Assembly (NCBI GenBank): GCA_964478455.1
Contig: CAYZJD010000128.1
Span: 1 to 11,053 of the forward strand
From: CAYZJD01 sp964478455
GTDB lineage: Bacteria; Acidobacteriota; Terriglobia; Bryobacterales; Bryobacteraceae
Length of the DNA: 11,053 bases
Direction: 5' to 3'
Shown here: in pieces, positions 1-6,588 of the stretch
Position numbering within the stretch: position 1 is the first letter of the stretch
How the letters are laid out: each line of letters begins with the position of its first letter
Translations under genes and position numbers: made by a program
The notes under the pieces: model-generated
Told to the model about the DNA's origin: nothing
Databases searched by the model: none
Seen by the model: only the letters and a program-made list of their open reading frames with translations

Positions 1-668
1 ATCTGCCGCCGGAGTTGCTCTACCGTCGCCGGTTCGCTCTGTTTCACGATCTCGTAGCTGGCTCCCGAAGCCTTCTCGAAATAGAAGAACCCGCGCTGGT
101 TGCCAACGGGAATCACCGACACCAGCCCCCATCCCATTGCCGTCACGGACTCCAGGAGTTGACGGAGTTCCTCTTCGGCAGACGCCTTCCAATCGAACAC
201 TGCGAAGTCGGGAGCTTCCGGAGGCAAAGGACTGGGGACTGGCACCGGCGGCGGTACCGGCCCAGGACTAGGGACGGGCACCGGGCCGCCTCCCAAGCGA
301 ATCATCAGGGTTTGCAGCGCGCCTGGCTTCACCTGCACCCGGTCCACCACCTCTGTACGAAACCCTGCGGCATCCACCTTCACCTGGTACTCCCCAACTG
401 CCAGCCCACTCACGACGAACCGCCCCTGGCTATCGGTCACCGTCCGCCTCTCCACGCCGGTCGTTAGATTGCGCAGTGTGACAGTGGCGTTCGGCACCAC
501 CGCTCCGCTCGCGTCTTCCACCTGCCCGGTCAGTTGGGTCGTTACCGGTGACGGCGTGGGAGTCGGTACCGGCTCTTGAGCGCGGGCCTCGCTTGCACTC
601 CCCCACGACAAACCCAACAACACGGCCGCGACGGCCGCGCGTCGGCCTGCTGAGAATCTGAACTGCAT
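1..668 (-). CDS. Secreted carboxypeptidase-regulatory-domain protein with DUF4177-like tail (3' end off window)
   Basis: The frame is open from an ATG at 668 to the window edge, giving 222 codons with no stop, so the C-terminus is missing. A strong Shine-Dalgarno (GGAGGTGA) sits 5 to 7 bases upstream of this ATG and fixes the start. Residues 1-30 form a Sec signal peptide: basic start, AAVAAVLLGL core, probable cleavage after ARA. Residues about 44-125 resemble a CarboxypepD_reg (transthyretin-like beta-sandwich) domain, with TGQVEDASGAVVPNATVTL and GRFVVSGLAVGEYQVKV. Residues about 127-152 are a Pro/Val/Ser linker with the PVPVPSP unit twice. Residues about 156-222 contain LRQLLESVTAMGWGLVSV, which resembles DUF4177 (usual core GWELVSV). 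The product is probably periplasmic or surface-exposed; its role is unknown. It follows purD after a 22-base gap and is probably co-transcribed. An out-of-frame ATG at 675 opens only a shadow frame. Confidence 0.8.
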   Translation of the reverse strand, partial: MQFRFSAGRRAAVAAVLLGLSWGSASEARAQEPVPTPTPSPVTTQLTGQVEDASGAVVPNATVTLRNLTTGVERRTVTDSQGRFVVSGLAVGEYQVKVDAAGFRTEVVDRVQVKPGALQTLMIRLGGGPVPVPSPGPVPPPVPVPSPLPPEAPDFAVFDWKASAEEELRQLLESVTAMGWGLVSVIPVGNQRGFFYFEKASGASYEIVKQSEPATVEQLRRQ

Positions 669-690
669 AGCTCACCTCCGTTCCGAGGCT

Positions 691-1962
691 CTACCACCTC
701 TTCAATCCCTTCTGTCCAATGTCACGCCGGCAGTGCATCCCGTCGAAATGGATGAGTTCGACCGCGGCGTAGGCACGCTCGATGGCCTGGGGCAACGTCT
801 CCGCGGCCGCGGTCACATCCAGCACTCGGCCGCCCGAGGTGACGAGGTTCCCGTCAACCATCTTCGTCCCGGCGTGGAACACGGTCGCGCCAAGCTGCTC
901 CGCCTCATCGATGCCGTGAATGACGTTGCCCGTCTTTGGCGTTCCCGGATACCCCTCCGATGCCAGAACCACGCACACCGACGGCCCCGGCTTCCACTTG
1001 AGCGACACGCCGCCGAGTTCACCATGCGCGGCGGCCGACAGCACCTCGGCGAAATCGCAGTCCAGGCTCGTCATCAGCGGCTGCGTCTCCGGGTCTCCAG
1101 AGCGCACGTTGAACTCGAGCACTTTCGGCCCGTCCGCCGTCATCATCAGGCCGGCGTAGAGAAAGCCGGCGAAGGGACAACCTTCGGAGTTCATCCCGTC
1201 GATGACCGGGCGGATCACGCGATCCATCACGAACGCGGTCTGCTCCGGCGTCAGAATTCGCCGGTCGCAGTAGGCGCCCATGCCGCCCGTATTCGGTCCG
1301 CGATCGCCGTCGAACACAGGCTTGTGGTCCTGCGTCGGCGCGAGGGCCACGACGTTCCTCCCGTCGCTCAGCACGATAAAGCTGACTTCCTCCCCGACCA
1401 AGCACTCCTCGATCACGAGCTTCCTTCCCGCATCGCCCACAAGCTGTCCGGCGAGGAGCCCCTCGGCGGCCGACTCCGCTTCCCGCATGTCCCGCGCGAC
1501 GATGACTCCCTTGCCCGCCGCAAGACCATCCGCCTTCAGCACGACCGGGCAGCCGAACCGTTTCAGCGCCGTCTTCGCGTCCACTACGTTGTCGACTTTG
1601 ACGAACTCGGCCGTGGGCACGCCGAACCGCTTCATCGCTTCTTTGGCGAAGATCTTGCTCCCTTCGAGCCGCGCCGCCGCGGCTGACGGGCCTACGATCT
1701 TCAGCCCGCGGGCGCGGAACGCGTCCGCCACGCCATCGACGAGCGGCGCCTCCGGTCCAACGACGGTGAGATCCGCGCCTACGGCCTCGGCGACCGCGAG
1801 GAAGCCCGCCGGGCCGCTCTGCGGCGGTTTGAGGCACTCCGCCACCAGCGCCATGCCGGGATTGCCCGGCGCGGCGTACAGCTTCTTCACCGCCGCACTC
1901 TGCGCCAGCCGCCACACGATTGCATGTTCTCTGCCGCCACTGCCGATCACGAAGACGTTCAC
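691..1962 (-). CDS. purD: Phosphoribosylamine-glycine ligase (GAR synthetase)
   Basis: PurD catalyses the second step of cytosolic de novo purine synthesis: ATP-dependent ligation of glycine to phosphoribosylamine. From the GTG at 1962 the protein is 423 aa, the normal family length, and begins MNVFVIGSGGREHA, the classic PurD N-terminus. A GGAG lies about 8 bases before this GTG. Visible landmarks are VVGPEAPLVDG (about 68-77), the ATP-grasp segment KADGLAAGKGV (143-153), PTQDHKP (209-215), DRGPNTGGMGAY (220-231) and SGDPETQP (288-295). The frame stays open upstream to 2265, but that extension has no PurD similarity and overlaps mnmG, so it is rejected. One oddity is Ser288, where the usual signature has Phe (RFGDPETQ). 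The gene diverges from mnmG and is followed by the secreted protein at 1-668. Confidence 0.96.
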   Translation of the reverse strand: MNVFVIGSGGREHAIVWRLAQSAAVKKLYAAPGNPGMALVAECLKPPQSGPAGFLAVAEAVGADLTVVGPEAPLVDGVADAFRARGLKIVGPSAAAARLEGSKIFAKEAMKRFGVPTAEFVKVDNVVDAKTALKRFGCPVVLKADGLAAGKGVIVARDMREAESAAEGLLAGQLVGDAGRKLVIEECLVGEEVSFIVLSDGRNVVALAPTQDHKPVFDGDRGPNTGGMGAYCDRRILTPEQTAFVMDRVIRPVIDGMNSEGCPFAGFLYAGLMMTADGPKVLEFNVRSGDPETQPLMTSLDCDFAEVLSAAAHGELGGVSLKWKPGPSVCVVLASEGYPGTPKTGNVIHGIDEAEQLGATVFHAGTKMVDGNLVTSGGRVLDVTAAAETLPQAIERAYAAVELIHFDGMHCRRDIGQKGLKRW

Positions 1963-2047
1963 GCCGGTTTCTCCAGTTCGCGTCGATCTCTTAGAATAGA
2001 ACCAAATAGCCGGCGCGATCAGCCGCCGGCGCACCACACAGCGTTTC
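1963..2047. promoter_or_regulatory. Divergent promoter region between purD and mnmG
   Basis: These 85 bases separate the two divergent starts and must hold both promoters. For mnmG (plus) the best candidate is TAGAAT at 1992-1997 (5 of 6 to the -10 consensus), with a poor -35 (TTCTCC, 1969-1974) at 17-base spacing, predicting a leader of about 45 bases. For purD (minus) the same AT-rich spot reads TATTCT, with no convincing -35. These are consensus matches by eye only. Confidence 0.3.
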
Positions 2048-3922
2048 ATGCCCGCACAACAGCGCGAGTTGAGGTACGACGTCGTCGTCATCGGCGCCGG
2101 CCACGCCGGCTGCGAAGCCGCCCGCGCCTGCGCGCGCCTCGGCCTGCGCACGGCGATGGTGACGATGAATCTCGACCTCATCGCGCAGATGTCCTGCAAC
2201 CCGGCGGTCGGCGGCATCGCCAAGGGCCACCTGGTTCGCGAAGTGGACGCGCTCGGCGGCGTCATGGCTGAGGTGACCGACGCCGTAGGGATTCAGTTCC
2301 GCCTGCTGAACACCTCGCGCGGGCCGGCGGTCTGGTCGCCGCGCGCGCAGTGCGACAAGAAGAGTTACCGCATCCGCATGCGCGAGGCGCTGGAACAGGA
2401 GCCGGACCTGCGCATTCTGCAAGCCGAGGTGGGCGCCCTCCTCATCGACGATGGATCGCCGCGCCGCGTCCGGGGCGTCCAGTTGCGCGACGGCCGCTCG
2501 ATCGCGAGCGGCGCCGTGGTAGTGACCACCGGCACCTTCCTGAACGGGCTGGCCCACATAGGCGAGCACACTTACACTTGCGGCCGTTCGGGCGAGGCGC
2601 CTTCCCAGCTCCTCGGCAACCAGCTCCGCACGCTCGGCCTCCAGTGGACCCGCCTCAAGACCGGCACGCCGCCGCGGCTCGACGGCCGGACCATCGACTG
2701 GTCGCGCTTCGAGCCCCAGCCCGGCGATCCCGAGCCGACGCCGTTCTCGTTCCTTACCGAGAAGATCGATCAGCCGCAGATCCACTGCCACATCGCTTAC
2801 ACCACGGACGAGACGCACCGCGTCCTGCGCGAGAACATCCACCGCTCGCCCCTTTACAGCGGCCAGATCGAGGGCATCGGGCCACGCTACTGCCCGTCCA
2901 TCGAGGACAAGGTGGTCAAGTTCCCCGACAAGATGCGGCACCAGATCTTTCTCGAGCCCGAGGGCCTGGACACTTACGAGGTGTATGTCAACGGCATGTC
3001 CACCAGCATGCCCATTGACGTGCAGGAAGCGATGGTGGCCTCCATCCCGGGCCTGGAGAACGCCGATATGATCCGGCCCGGTTACGCCATCGAGTACGAC
3101 GCGGTGGATCCGCGCGAACTGGACCACACGCTCGAAGTGAAGTCCATTCGCGGTCTGTTTCTCGCGGGGCAGATCAACGCCACCTCGGGTTACGAGGAGG
3201 CGGCATGCCAGGGCATCATCGCCGGGCTGAACGCCGCTTGCCTGCTCAGCGGCAAGGACCCCGTGATCCTCGGCCGCACGGACGGCTACACCGGCATCCT
3301 CATCGACGACCTCATCACCAAGGGCGCCGACGAGCCCTACCGCATGTTCACGTCGCGGGCGGAGTTCCGCCTCCACCTCCGGATCGACAACGCCGACGAG
3401 CGCCTCACTCCCATCGGCCGGCGCGCCGGCCTCGTCCGCGACGACCGCTGGAACCTTTATCTCAAGAAGCGGGAGCACAAAGAGCGACTGAAGACGCTGG
3501 TTGAGAAGACGCGCGTGGACCGGGCCCTCTTTCCCGCTATTGAGTTGCCGGCGGATGAGCGGCCCACGCTCGCACAATGGCTCAAGCGCCCCGAGGCCCG
3601 CATCCAGGCGCTAAGTGACTGGGCCGCCGCCCAGCTTGGCGAGGCGCCGGCGCGCGGCGTACTCATGACGCTCGAAACGGAGATTAAGTACGAAGGTTAC
3701 CTCGCGCAGCAGGAGCGCCAGGTTGAGCGCCTCAAGGAGGCCGACGCCCGCCGCATCCCGCCGGGCTTTTCCTACGCCGAGATCCCCGGCCTCTCCCGGG
3801 AAATCCGCGAGAAGCTCGGCCGCGTGCGACCGGTAACACTCGGCCAGGCCTCGCGCATTCCGGGCGTTACCCCCGCCGCGATCGCGGTGCTGGATGTTTA
3901 TCTGAACCTCGCGAGCCGGTGA
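2048..3922 (+). CDS. mnmG: tRNA uridine-5-carboxymethylaminomethyl modification enzyme, FAD subunit
   Basis: MnmG (GidA) works with the GTPase MnmE to place the cmnm5 group on wobble U34 of certain tRNAs, using FAD and methylene-tetrahydrofolate. The 624-aa length is normal (E. coli about 629). The FAD-binding Rossmann motif is VVVIGAGHAGCEAA (12-25). The two conserved family cysteines are present in MSCNPAVGG (Cys50) and GPRYCPSIEDK (Cys282). The family signatures SIEDKVVKFPDK (285-295 region) and AGQINATSGYEEAACQG (373-389) are intact, as is the C-terminal helical MnmE/tRNA-binding part ending near VTPAAIAVLDVYLNL. The ATG at 2048 is the only usable start: upstream in frame there is a TAG at 1997-1999 and no ATG, GTG or TTG between. 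The Shine-Dalgarno is not obvious. No partner gene (mnmE, rsmG, parA) is in the window; the gene is followed directly by an RHS remnant. Confidence 0.97.
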   Translation: MPAQQRELRYDVVVIGAGHAGCEAARACARLGLRTAMVTMNLDLIAQMSCNPAVGGIAKGHLVREVDALGGVMAEVTDAVGIQFRLLNTSRGPAVWSPRAQCDKKSYRIRMREALEQEPDLRILQAEVGALLIDDGSPRRVRGVQLRDGRSIASGAVVVTTGTFLNGLAHIGEHTYTCGRSGEAPSQLLGNQLRTLGLQWTRLKTGTPPRLDGRTIDWSRFEPQPGDPEPTPFSFLTEKIDQPQIHCHIAYTTDETHRVLRENIHRSPLYSGQIEGIGPRYCPSIEDKVVKFPDKMRHQIFLEPEGLDTYEVYVNGMSTSMPIDVQEAMVASIPGLENADMIRPGYAIEYDAVDPRELDHTLEVKSIRGLFLAGQINATSGYEEAACQGIIAGLNAACLLSGKDPVILGRTDGYTGILIDDLITKGADEPYRMFTSRAEFRLHLRIDNADERLTPIGRRAGLVRDDRWNLYLKKREHKERLKTLVEKTRVDRALFPAIELPADERPTLAQWLKRPEARIQALSDWAAAQLGEAPARGVLMTLETEIKYEGYLAQQERQVERLKEADARRIPPGFSYAEIPGLSREIREKLGRVRPVTLGQASRIPGVTPAAIAVLDVYLNLASR

Positions 3923-4312
3923 GTTCACAGCCGGGACGGCGCCACCTACCCCTGCGTGGCCACCTTCAACCGCCTTGCCAGCGTCACCGACCCGCTGAAT
4001 CATCTCACCACCTTCGGCTACGACCTGGAAGGCAACCTGACCAGCCTTCAGGGACCCATCCCGAGCATCCCGCCCACCACTTTGACTTACAACGGCGCCG
4101 GCCAGCCGCTCTCGCTGACCGACCCGCTCGGCAAGAGCTGGCAGTTCGGCTACAGCGGCGGCGACCTGACTTCGGTCACTGACCCGCTGTTGCGGACCAC
4201 CACCCGGGTGTCGGATTACGCCGGCCGGCTGGGCAGCGTCACCAACCCGCTCGGGCAGGCGAGCTTCTTCGAATACGACCCGCTGAACCGGCTGCTGTCC
4301 CGCGCGGAGCAA
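3923..4312 (+). pseudogene. RHS/YD-repeat protein fragment
   Basis: Immediately after the mnmG stop, and in the same frame, the sequence reads as typical RHS-core repeats: FNRLASVTDPLN, TTFGYDLEGNLTSL, LSLTDPLGKSWQFGY, LTSVTDPLLRTTT, LGSVTNPLGQ and FFEYDPLNRLLS. That is about five YD-type units of roughly 20 residues. RHS proteins are normally very large secreted or surface shells, so this stretch of about 130 residues is only an internal piece. It has no N-terminal export signal, no credible start (only a GTG at 3956 without a Shine-Dalgarno) and no C-terminal toxin tip. Similarity fades after about 4312, though the frame stays open to a TAG at 4454-4456. I read it as the debris of a larger RHS gene left by recombination. 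It is less likely a short expressed protein. Confidence 0.75.
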
Positions 4313-4439
4313 ATCCGCCCGTTCATTGCTGCGTTCGCGCCAGTACAAGACCGGGGAGCCAATTCTTGGGCCCTCAGAAACGCGACATTCCAACCAACCA
4401 CTGCCTCGTTTGTTGACAACCTCGTTGCCCAAGGACACT
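4313..4439. other. Junction region between the RHS remnant and the toxin gene
   Basis: This is about 127 bases with no recognisable gene. The RHS frame stays open through it, but the residues no longer resemble YD repeats. It contains a 19-base stretch (4412-4430) that recurs imperfectly at 5132-5150 on the other side of the toxin-antitoxin operon (16 of 19 identical). No terminator with a clear stem and T-tract was seen. Confidence 0.4.
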
Positions 4440-4787
4440 TCAGTCCAGGTCCATAGAGGCCCTCAGGCCACTCTCCACATCCGAGAGGAGTTCGACAGGC
4501 AGCGCGCCTATCCGCTTGGTGAGTTTTGCGCGGTCGAGCGTGGTGACCTGATGGCACACGGCGACGCTCGCCTTCGATAACCCTGCTGCACCGGCCGGGA
4601 GCGCAACCACGGTGGGCCCGCGCTTGGCCTGCAACACGGAGCTCGATACGGGAACTACGATGACCGACATCCAGCCTGGGGTTTGGTTGAAGGCGTCATG
4701 GGACACGACTACAACAGGACGACGTCCTGTTTGCTCAGACCCTGACCTCGGCCCCAGATCGGCCCAGTAGACCTCTCCGCGCCTCAT
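4440..4787 (-). CDS. MazF/PemK-family toxin (mRNA endoribonuclease)
   Basis: The 115-aa protein has the full MazF/PemK layout: RRGEVYWADLG at the N-terminus (2-12), GRRPVVVVSHD (21-31), VIVVPVSSS (42-50) and ASVAVCHQVTTLDRAKL (73-89). In MazF enzymes an Arg at the start of the RPV strand and a Thr in the following strand act in sequence-specific RNA cleavage. Here Arg22/Arg23 is kept, and the Thr position is Ser (Ser48 or Ser49), a conservative change. Length matches the family at 110-120 aa. Its ATG overlaps the antitoxin stop by 4 bases (ATGA, 4784-4787), which implies translational coupling, with the antitoxin made first as is usual in type II toxin-antitoxin operons. The likely effect is growth arrest when the antitoxin is degraded. 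The RNA target cannot be told from the sequence. Confidence 0.92.
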   Translation of the reverse strand: MRRGEVYWADLGPRSGSEQTGRRPVVVVSHDAFNQTPGWMSVIVVPVSSSVLQAKRGPTVVALPAGAAGLSKASVAVCHQVTTLDRAKLTKRIGALPVELLSDVESGLRASMDLD

Positions 4788-5041
4788 TTCCGCACTTGGC
4801 CGGCCTTCACGAGATGTTCGACTCCGGCTGACTCCAGTTCACGATCGAGATCGAGATCCGTGCCGGCCATTTCTGCCGCGTAGGCCGCGATGGCGTCGTG
4901 CCTCGCCTTCCGCGCCCGGTCCCGGAGCCACGTGTCAATGGCTTCGCGGGCAAGCGCCGTAGCTGGCACCTGCGCCCGCTCGGCCTCTGCCCTGAGCAGC
5001 GCATAGGCTTGCTCCGGCAGCGGCAAATGGAAGTTCTTCAT
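4784..5041 (-). CDS. Ribbon-helix-helix antitoxin paired with the MazF-like toxin
   Basis: This 85-aa protein directly precedes the toxin gene. Residues 3-39 fit a ribbon-helix-helix DNA-binding fold: a short strand with alternating residues (FHLPLP), a helix (EQAYALLRAEAERA), a turn at VPATA, and a second helix (LAREAIDTWLRDRA). Residues about 40-85 are charged and acidic in the middle (TDLDLDRELES), typical of an antitoxin tail that is flexible until it wraps the toxin. The start ATG at 5041 has a purine-rich Shine-Dalgarno (AGAGAGGG) a few bases upstream. The expected role is to neutralise the toxin and to repress the operon, probably through the palindrome at 5063-5072. Assignment rests on operon position and fold pattern; no specific antitoxin family name is claimed. 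Confidence 0.85.
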   Translation of the reverse strand: MKNFHLPLPEQAYALLRAEAERAQVPATALAREAIDTWLRDRARKARHDAIAAYAAEMAGTDLDLDRELESAGVEHLVKAGQVRK

Positions 5042-5062
5042 GTTGCCCTCTCTCTTTAGTAT

Positions 5063-5072
5063 GCCATATGGC
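5063..5072. promoter_or_regulatory. Palindromic candidate operator of the toxin-antitoxin operon
   Basis: GCCATATGGC is a perfect 10-base palindrome located 22-31 bases upstream of the antitoxin ATG. Ribbon-helix-helix antitoxins typically bind as dimers to short palindromes over their own promoter. On the minus strand a weak -10-like CATACT follows it, with no clear -35. Its role as operator is inferred from position and symmetry. Confidence 0.4.
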
Positions 5073-5122
5073 TATGGCCGGATTCTATGACATGAATCGA
5101 TGGCAAGAGCTCGTGCACCCGT

Positions 5123-5146
5123 GACGAGGTGGTTGATAACCTCGTC
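5123..5146. repeat. Short perfect hairpin between the CpaE-like gene and the toxin-antitoxin operon
   Basis: GACGAGGT (5123-5130) and ACCTCGTC (5139-5146) form an 8-bp stem with an 8-base loop. There is no T-tract on either side, so it is not a standard intrinsic terminator. It lies in the roughly 200-base gap downstream of the CpaE-like gene, in which I recognise no gene. Half of it overlaps the sequence repeated at 4412-4430. Confidence 0.45.
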
Positions 5147-5240
5147 TCCCGGGGAGTGAATCGCTTCGAGAGCTTGTCCGGTCCGAGGTTTGGATGCTTG
5201 TAGACAGGGTGGCCAAGTAGCGGGCCTGCAATTCACACCC

Positions 5241-6446
5241 TCAGCGCGAGAAGAGCGAGAGCAGGCCGCGGCGGGGCCCGGGCCTGGCCGGCATGGCTTC
5301 GCTCCCGCAGACTCGCGCGGCCAGCGCTGTGAGGCTCGCGGCAAACTGGCTGTCGGCGGCGACGCTGCGGCCGTCGATCTGGGCGTTCTCGATGGCCGAG
5401 TCGTCGCGGGGCACGAGGTACGAGACGGGCAACTGTAAAGCTTTGGCGATGTCTTCCGGATCGAGGCCAACGTCCTTGCGGAAGCGATTGACCACGAGAC
5501 GGATCGCGGACCGCTGGACGCCGTTGGCCTGGAGGTAGGCGAGCGCGCGCTGCGCGCCGAACAGGGCCGGCAGCTCGCTGGTGGCGACCAGCAGCACTTC
5601 GTCGCTCAAGGCGGCCAGGCGCGAGTTCCACTTGCCGTAGGCGGTCCCGCAGTCCAGCACAACCAGCTCGTAGCGGCGGCGGGCATACTCGATGAGCACC
5701 GCCGCATCGTGACTCTCGACGGTGGTGTCGGTCGGACTTTCCGGCGCGAGCAGAACGTCCACCCCCTGGTGGGAGGTGACGAGCGCTTTCCAGAGGTCCT
5801 GATCGAGGTCGGCGGCGTGCAGCAGGGCGTCGACAAAGCTGTATTGCGACTTCAGTTTCAACAGGAAGGCCACCGGGCTGGTGAGCGGGTCCATGTCGGC
5901 GAGAAGGACTCTCTTCGCTCCCTGGCGCCTGGCCTGGCAGGCGAGATTCAGCGCAACGGTGGTAGCCCCGCAGGCGCCCTTCGCCGGAAGGACGGCGATC
6001 ACCCGGCCCGCCGGGGTCGCTGCGTCCCGCGGAGCGGGATGAAGGTGCAGGATGCGATCAACGACCTGCCGCAGTTGATCCGCCGTGAAGGGCCGCAGCA
6101 GGAAGCCGCTCGCGCCCTGGCGCAGGCAGCGCAGCACGAGGTCCGGGTTGTTCTGGCTGACCAGCGCAACCATGGGCATCCGCCCCGCGAGGGCCAACTG
6201 CTGGGAGAGAACGCGGAAGGACTGTTCGAGGTCGCTGTCGATGTCAACGAAGCACAGGCGGAACGGAGCGGCGGCGACGAGCTTCTCAAGCTCCCTGGGG
6301 TCAGGGTAGACCTTCCAGTGCACAACCCGGGCGACGGCGGTTTCCTTCGCCAGCAATTCGTCCAGCTCGGCGGCCATGCCAAGGTCGGGGCAGATTGCGA
6401 GGGCGGTCGGATCGGCGGCGAAAGGTGCCTGGCTTCCCGGCTCCAT
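5241..6446 (-). CDS. CpaE/TadZ-like ATPase with N-terminal pseudo-receiver domain
   Basis: From the ATG at 6446 the protein is 401 aa. Residues about 14-135 look like a response-regulator receiver: LCFVDIDSD with Asp68 at the acceptor position, MVALVS (Ser97), and FLLRPF, where Arg118 replaces the conserved Lys. Residues about 147-380 are a ParA/MinD-type P-loop ATPase. The deviant Walker A is KGACGATT (156-163), with signature Lys156 kept and the usual P-loop Lys replaced by Ala161, as is typical of CpaE/TadZ. LLADMDP (181-187) is the switch region and LVVLDCG (261-267) the Walker B. CpaE/TadZ proteins localise assembly of Tad (type IVc) pili at the inner membrane. No other tad/cpa gene is visible here. 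The frame is open further upstream to 6770, but that stretch is unlike the family and overlaps the divergent regulator, so 6446 is preferred; its Shine-Dalgarno is weak. Confidence 0.82.
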   Translation of the reverse strand: MEPGSQAPFAADPTALAICPDLGMAAELDELLAKETAVARVVHWKVYPDPRELEKLVAAAPFRLCFVDIDSDLEQSFRVLSQQLALAGRMPMVALVSQNNPDLVLRCLRQGASGFLLRPFTADQLRQVVDRILHLHPAPRDAATPAGRVIAVLPAKGACGATTVALNLACQARRQGAKRVLLADMDPLTSPVAFLLKLKSQYSFVDALLHAADLDQDLWKALVTSHQGVDVLLAPESPTDTTVESHDAAVLIEYARRRYELVVLDCGTAYGKWNSRLAALSDEVLLVATSELPALFGAQRALAYLQANGVQRSAIRLVVNRFRKDVGLDPEDIAKALQLPVSYLVPRDDSAIENAQIDGRSVAADSQFAASLTALAARVCGSEAMPARPGPRRGLLSLFSR

Positions 6447-6525
6447 GGGGATCGCCTTTTGGGCTTCCGTGAACCCATATCGTCGGAAATCAAAGAAAAC
6501 GTGAGAGGCCGGACCCGGCGGGAAA

Positions 6526-6554
6526 ACTAAAGTTCTTGAAACCGTAGGTGTAAA
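6526..6554 (-). promoter_or_regulatory. Candidate sigma70-type promoter for the CpaE-like gene
   Basis: Read on the minus strand, TTTACA (6549-6554) and TTTAGT (6526-6531) are separated by exactly 17 bases. They match the -35 and -10 consensus at 5/6 and 4/6. The start site would be near 6519, leaving a leader of about 70 bases. The site lies within the 142-base divergent gap (6447-6588), so a factor binding there could affect both genes. It was found by eye only. Confidence 0.35.
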
Positions 6555-6588
6555 GAGCCGCTCTGCCGGCATACGGCGGAAGGAACTG

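Noticed and set aside
1963..2265. N-terminal extension of purD
   Set aside because: The added 101 residues lack PurD similarity and overlap mnmG; GTG 1962 with a Shine-Dalgarno gives the family-standard N-terminus.
1991..3577. Long minus-strand open frame (528 codons) antisense to mnmG
   Set aside because: It is a GC-rich shadow of mnmG: the protein has no recognisable motifs, and the plus-strand frame is an unmistakable MnmG.
3611..4438. Minus-strand open frame opposite the mnmG 3' end and RHS fragment
   Set aside because: The composition is that of an antisense shadow; the opposite strand carries clear MnmG and YD-repeat sequence.
3923..5041. RHS orphan-toxin cassette with the adjacent MazF-like gene as its tip
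   Set aside because: The toxin gene is on the opposite strand, has its own coupled antitoxin, and is a complete stand-alone MazF/PemK protein.
5123..5146. Intrinsic terminator for the CpaE-like gene
   Set aside because: The 8-bp stem is perfect but there is no T-tract on the minus strand after it.
5072..5470. Minus-strand open frame overlapping the CpaE-like 3' end
   Set aside because: It lies in a different frame from the well-supported ATPase and has no convincing start; only its last 40 or so codons are outside that gene and they resemble nothing known to me.
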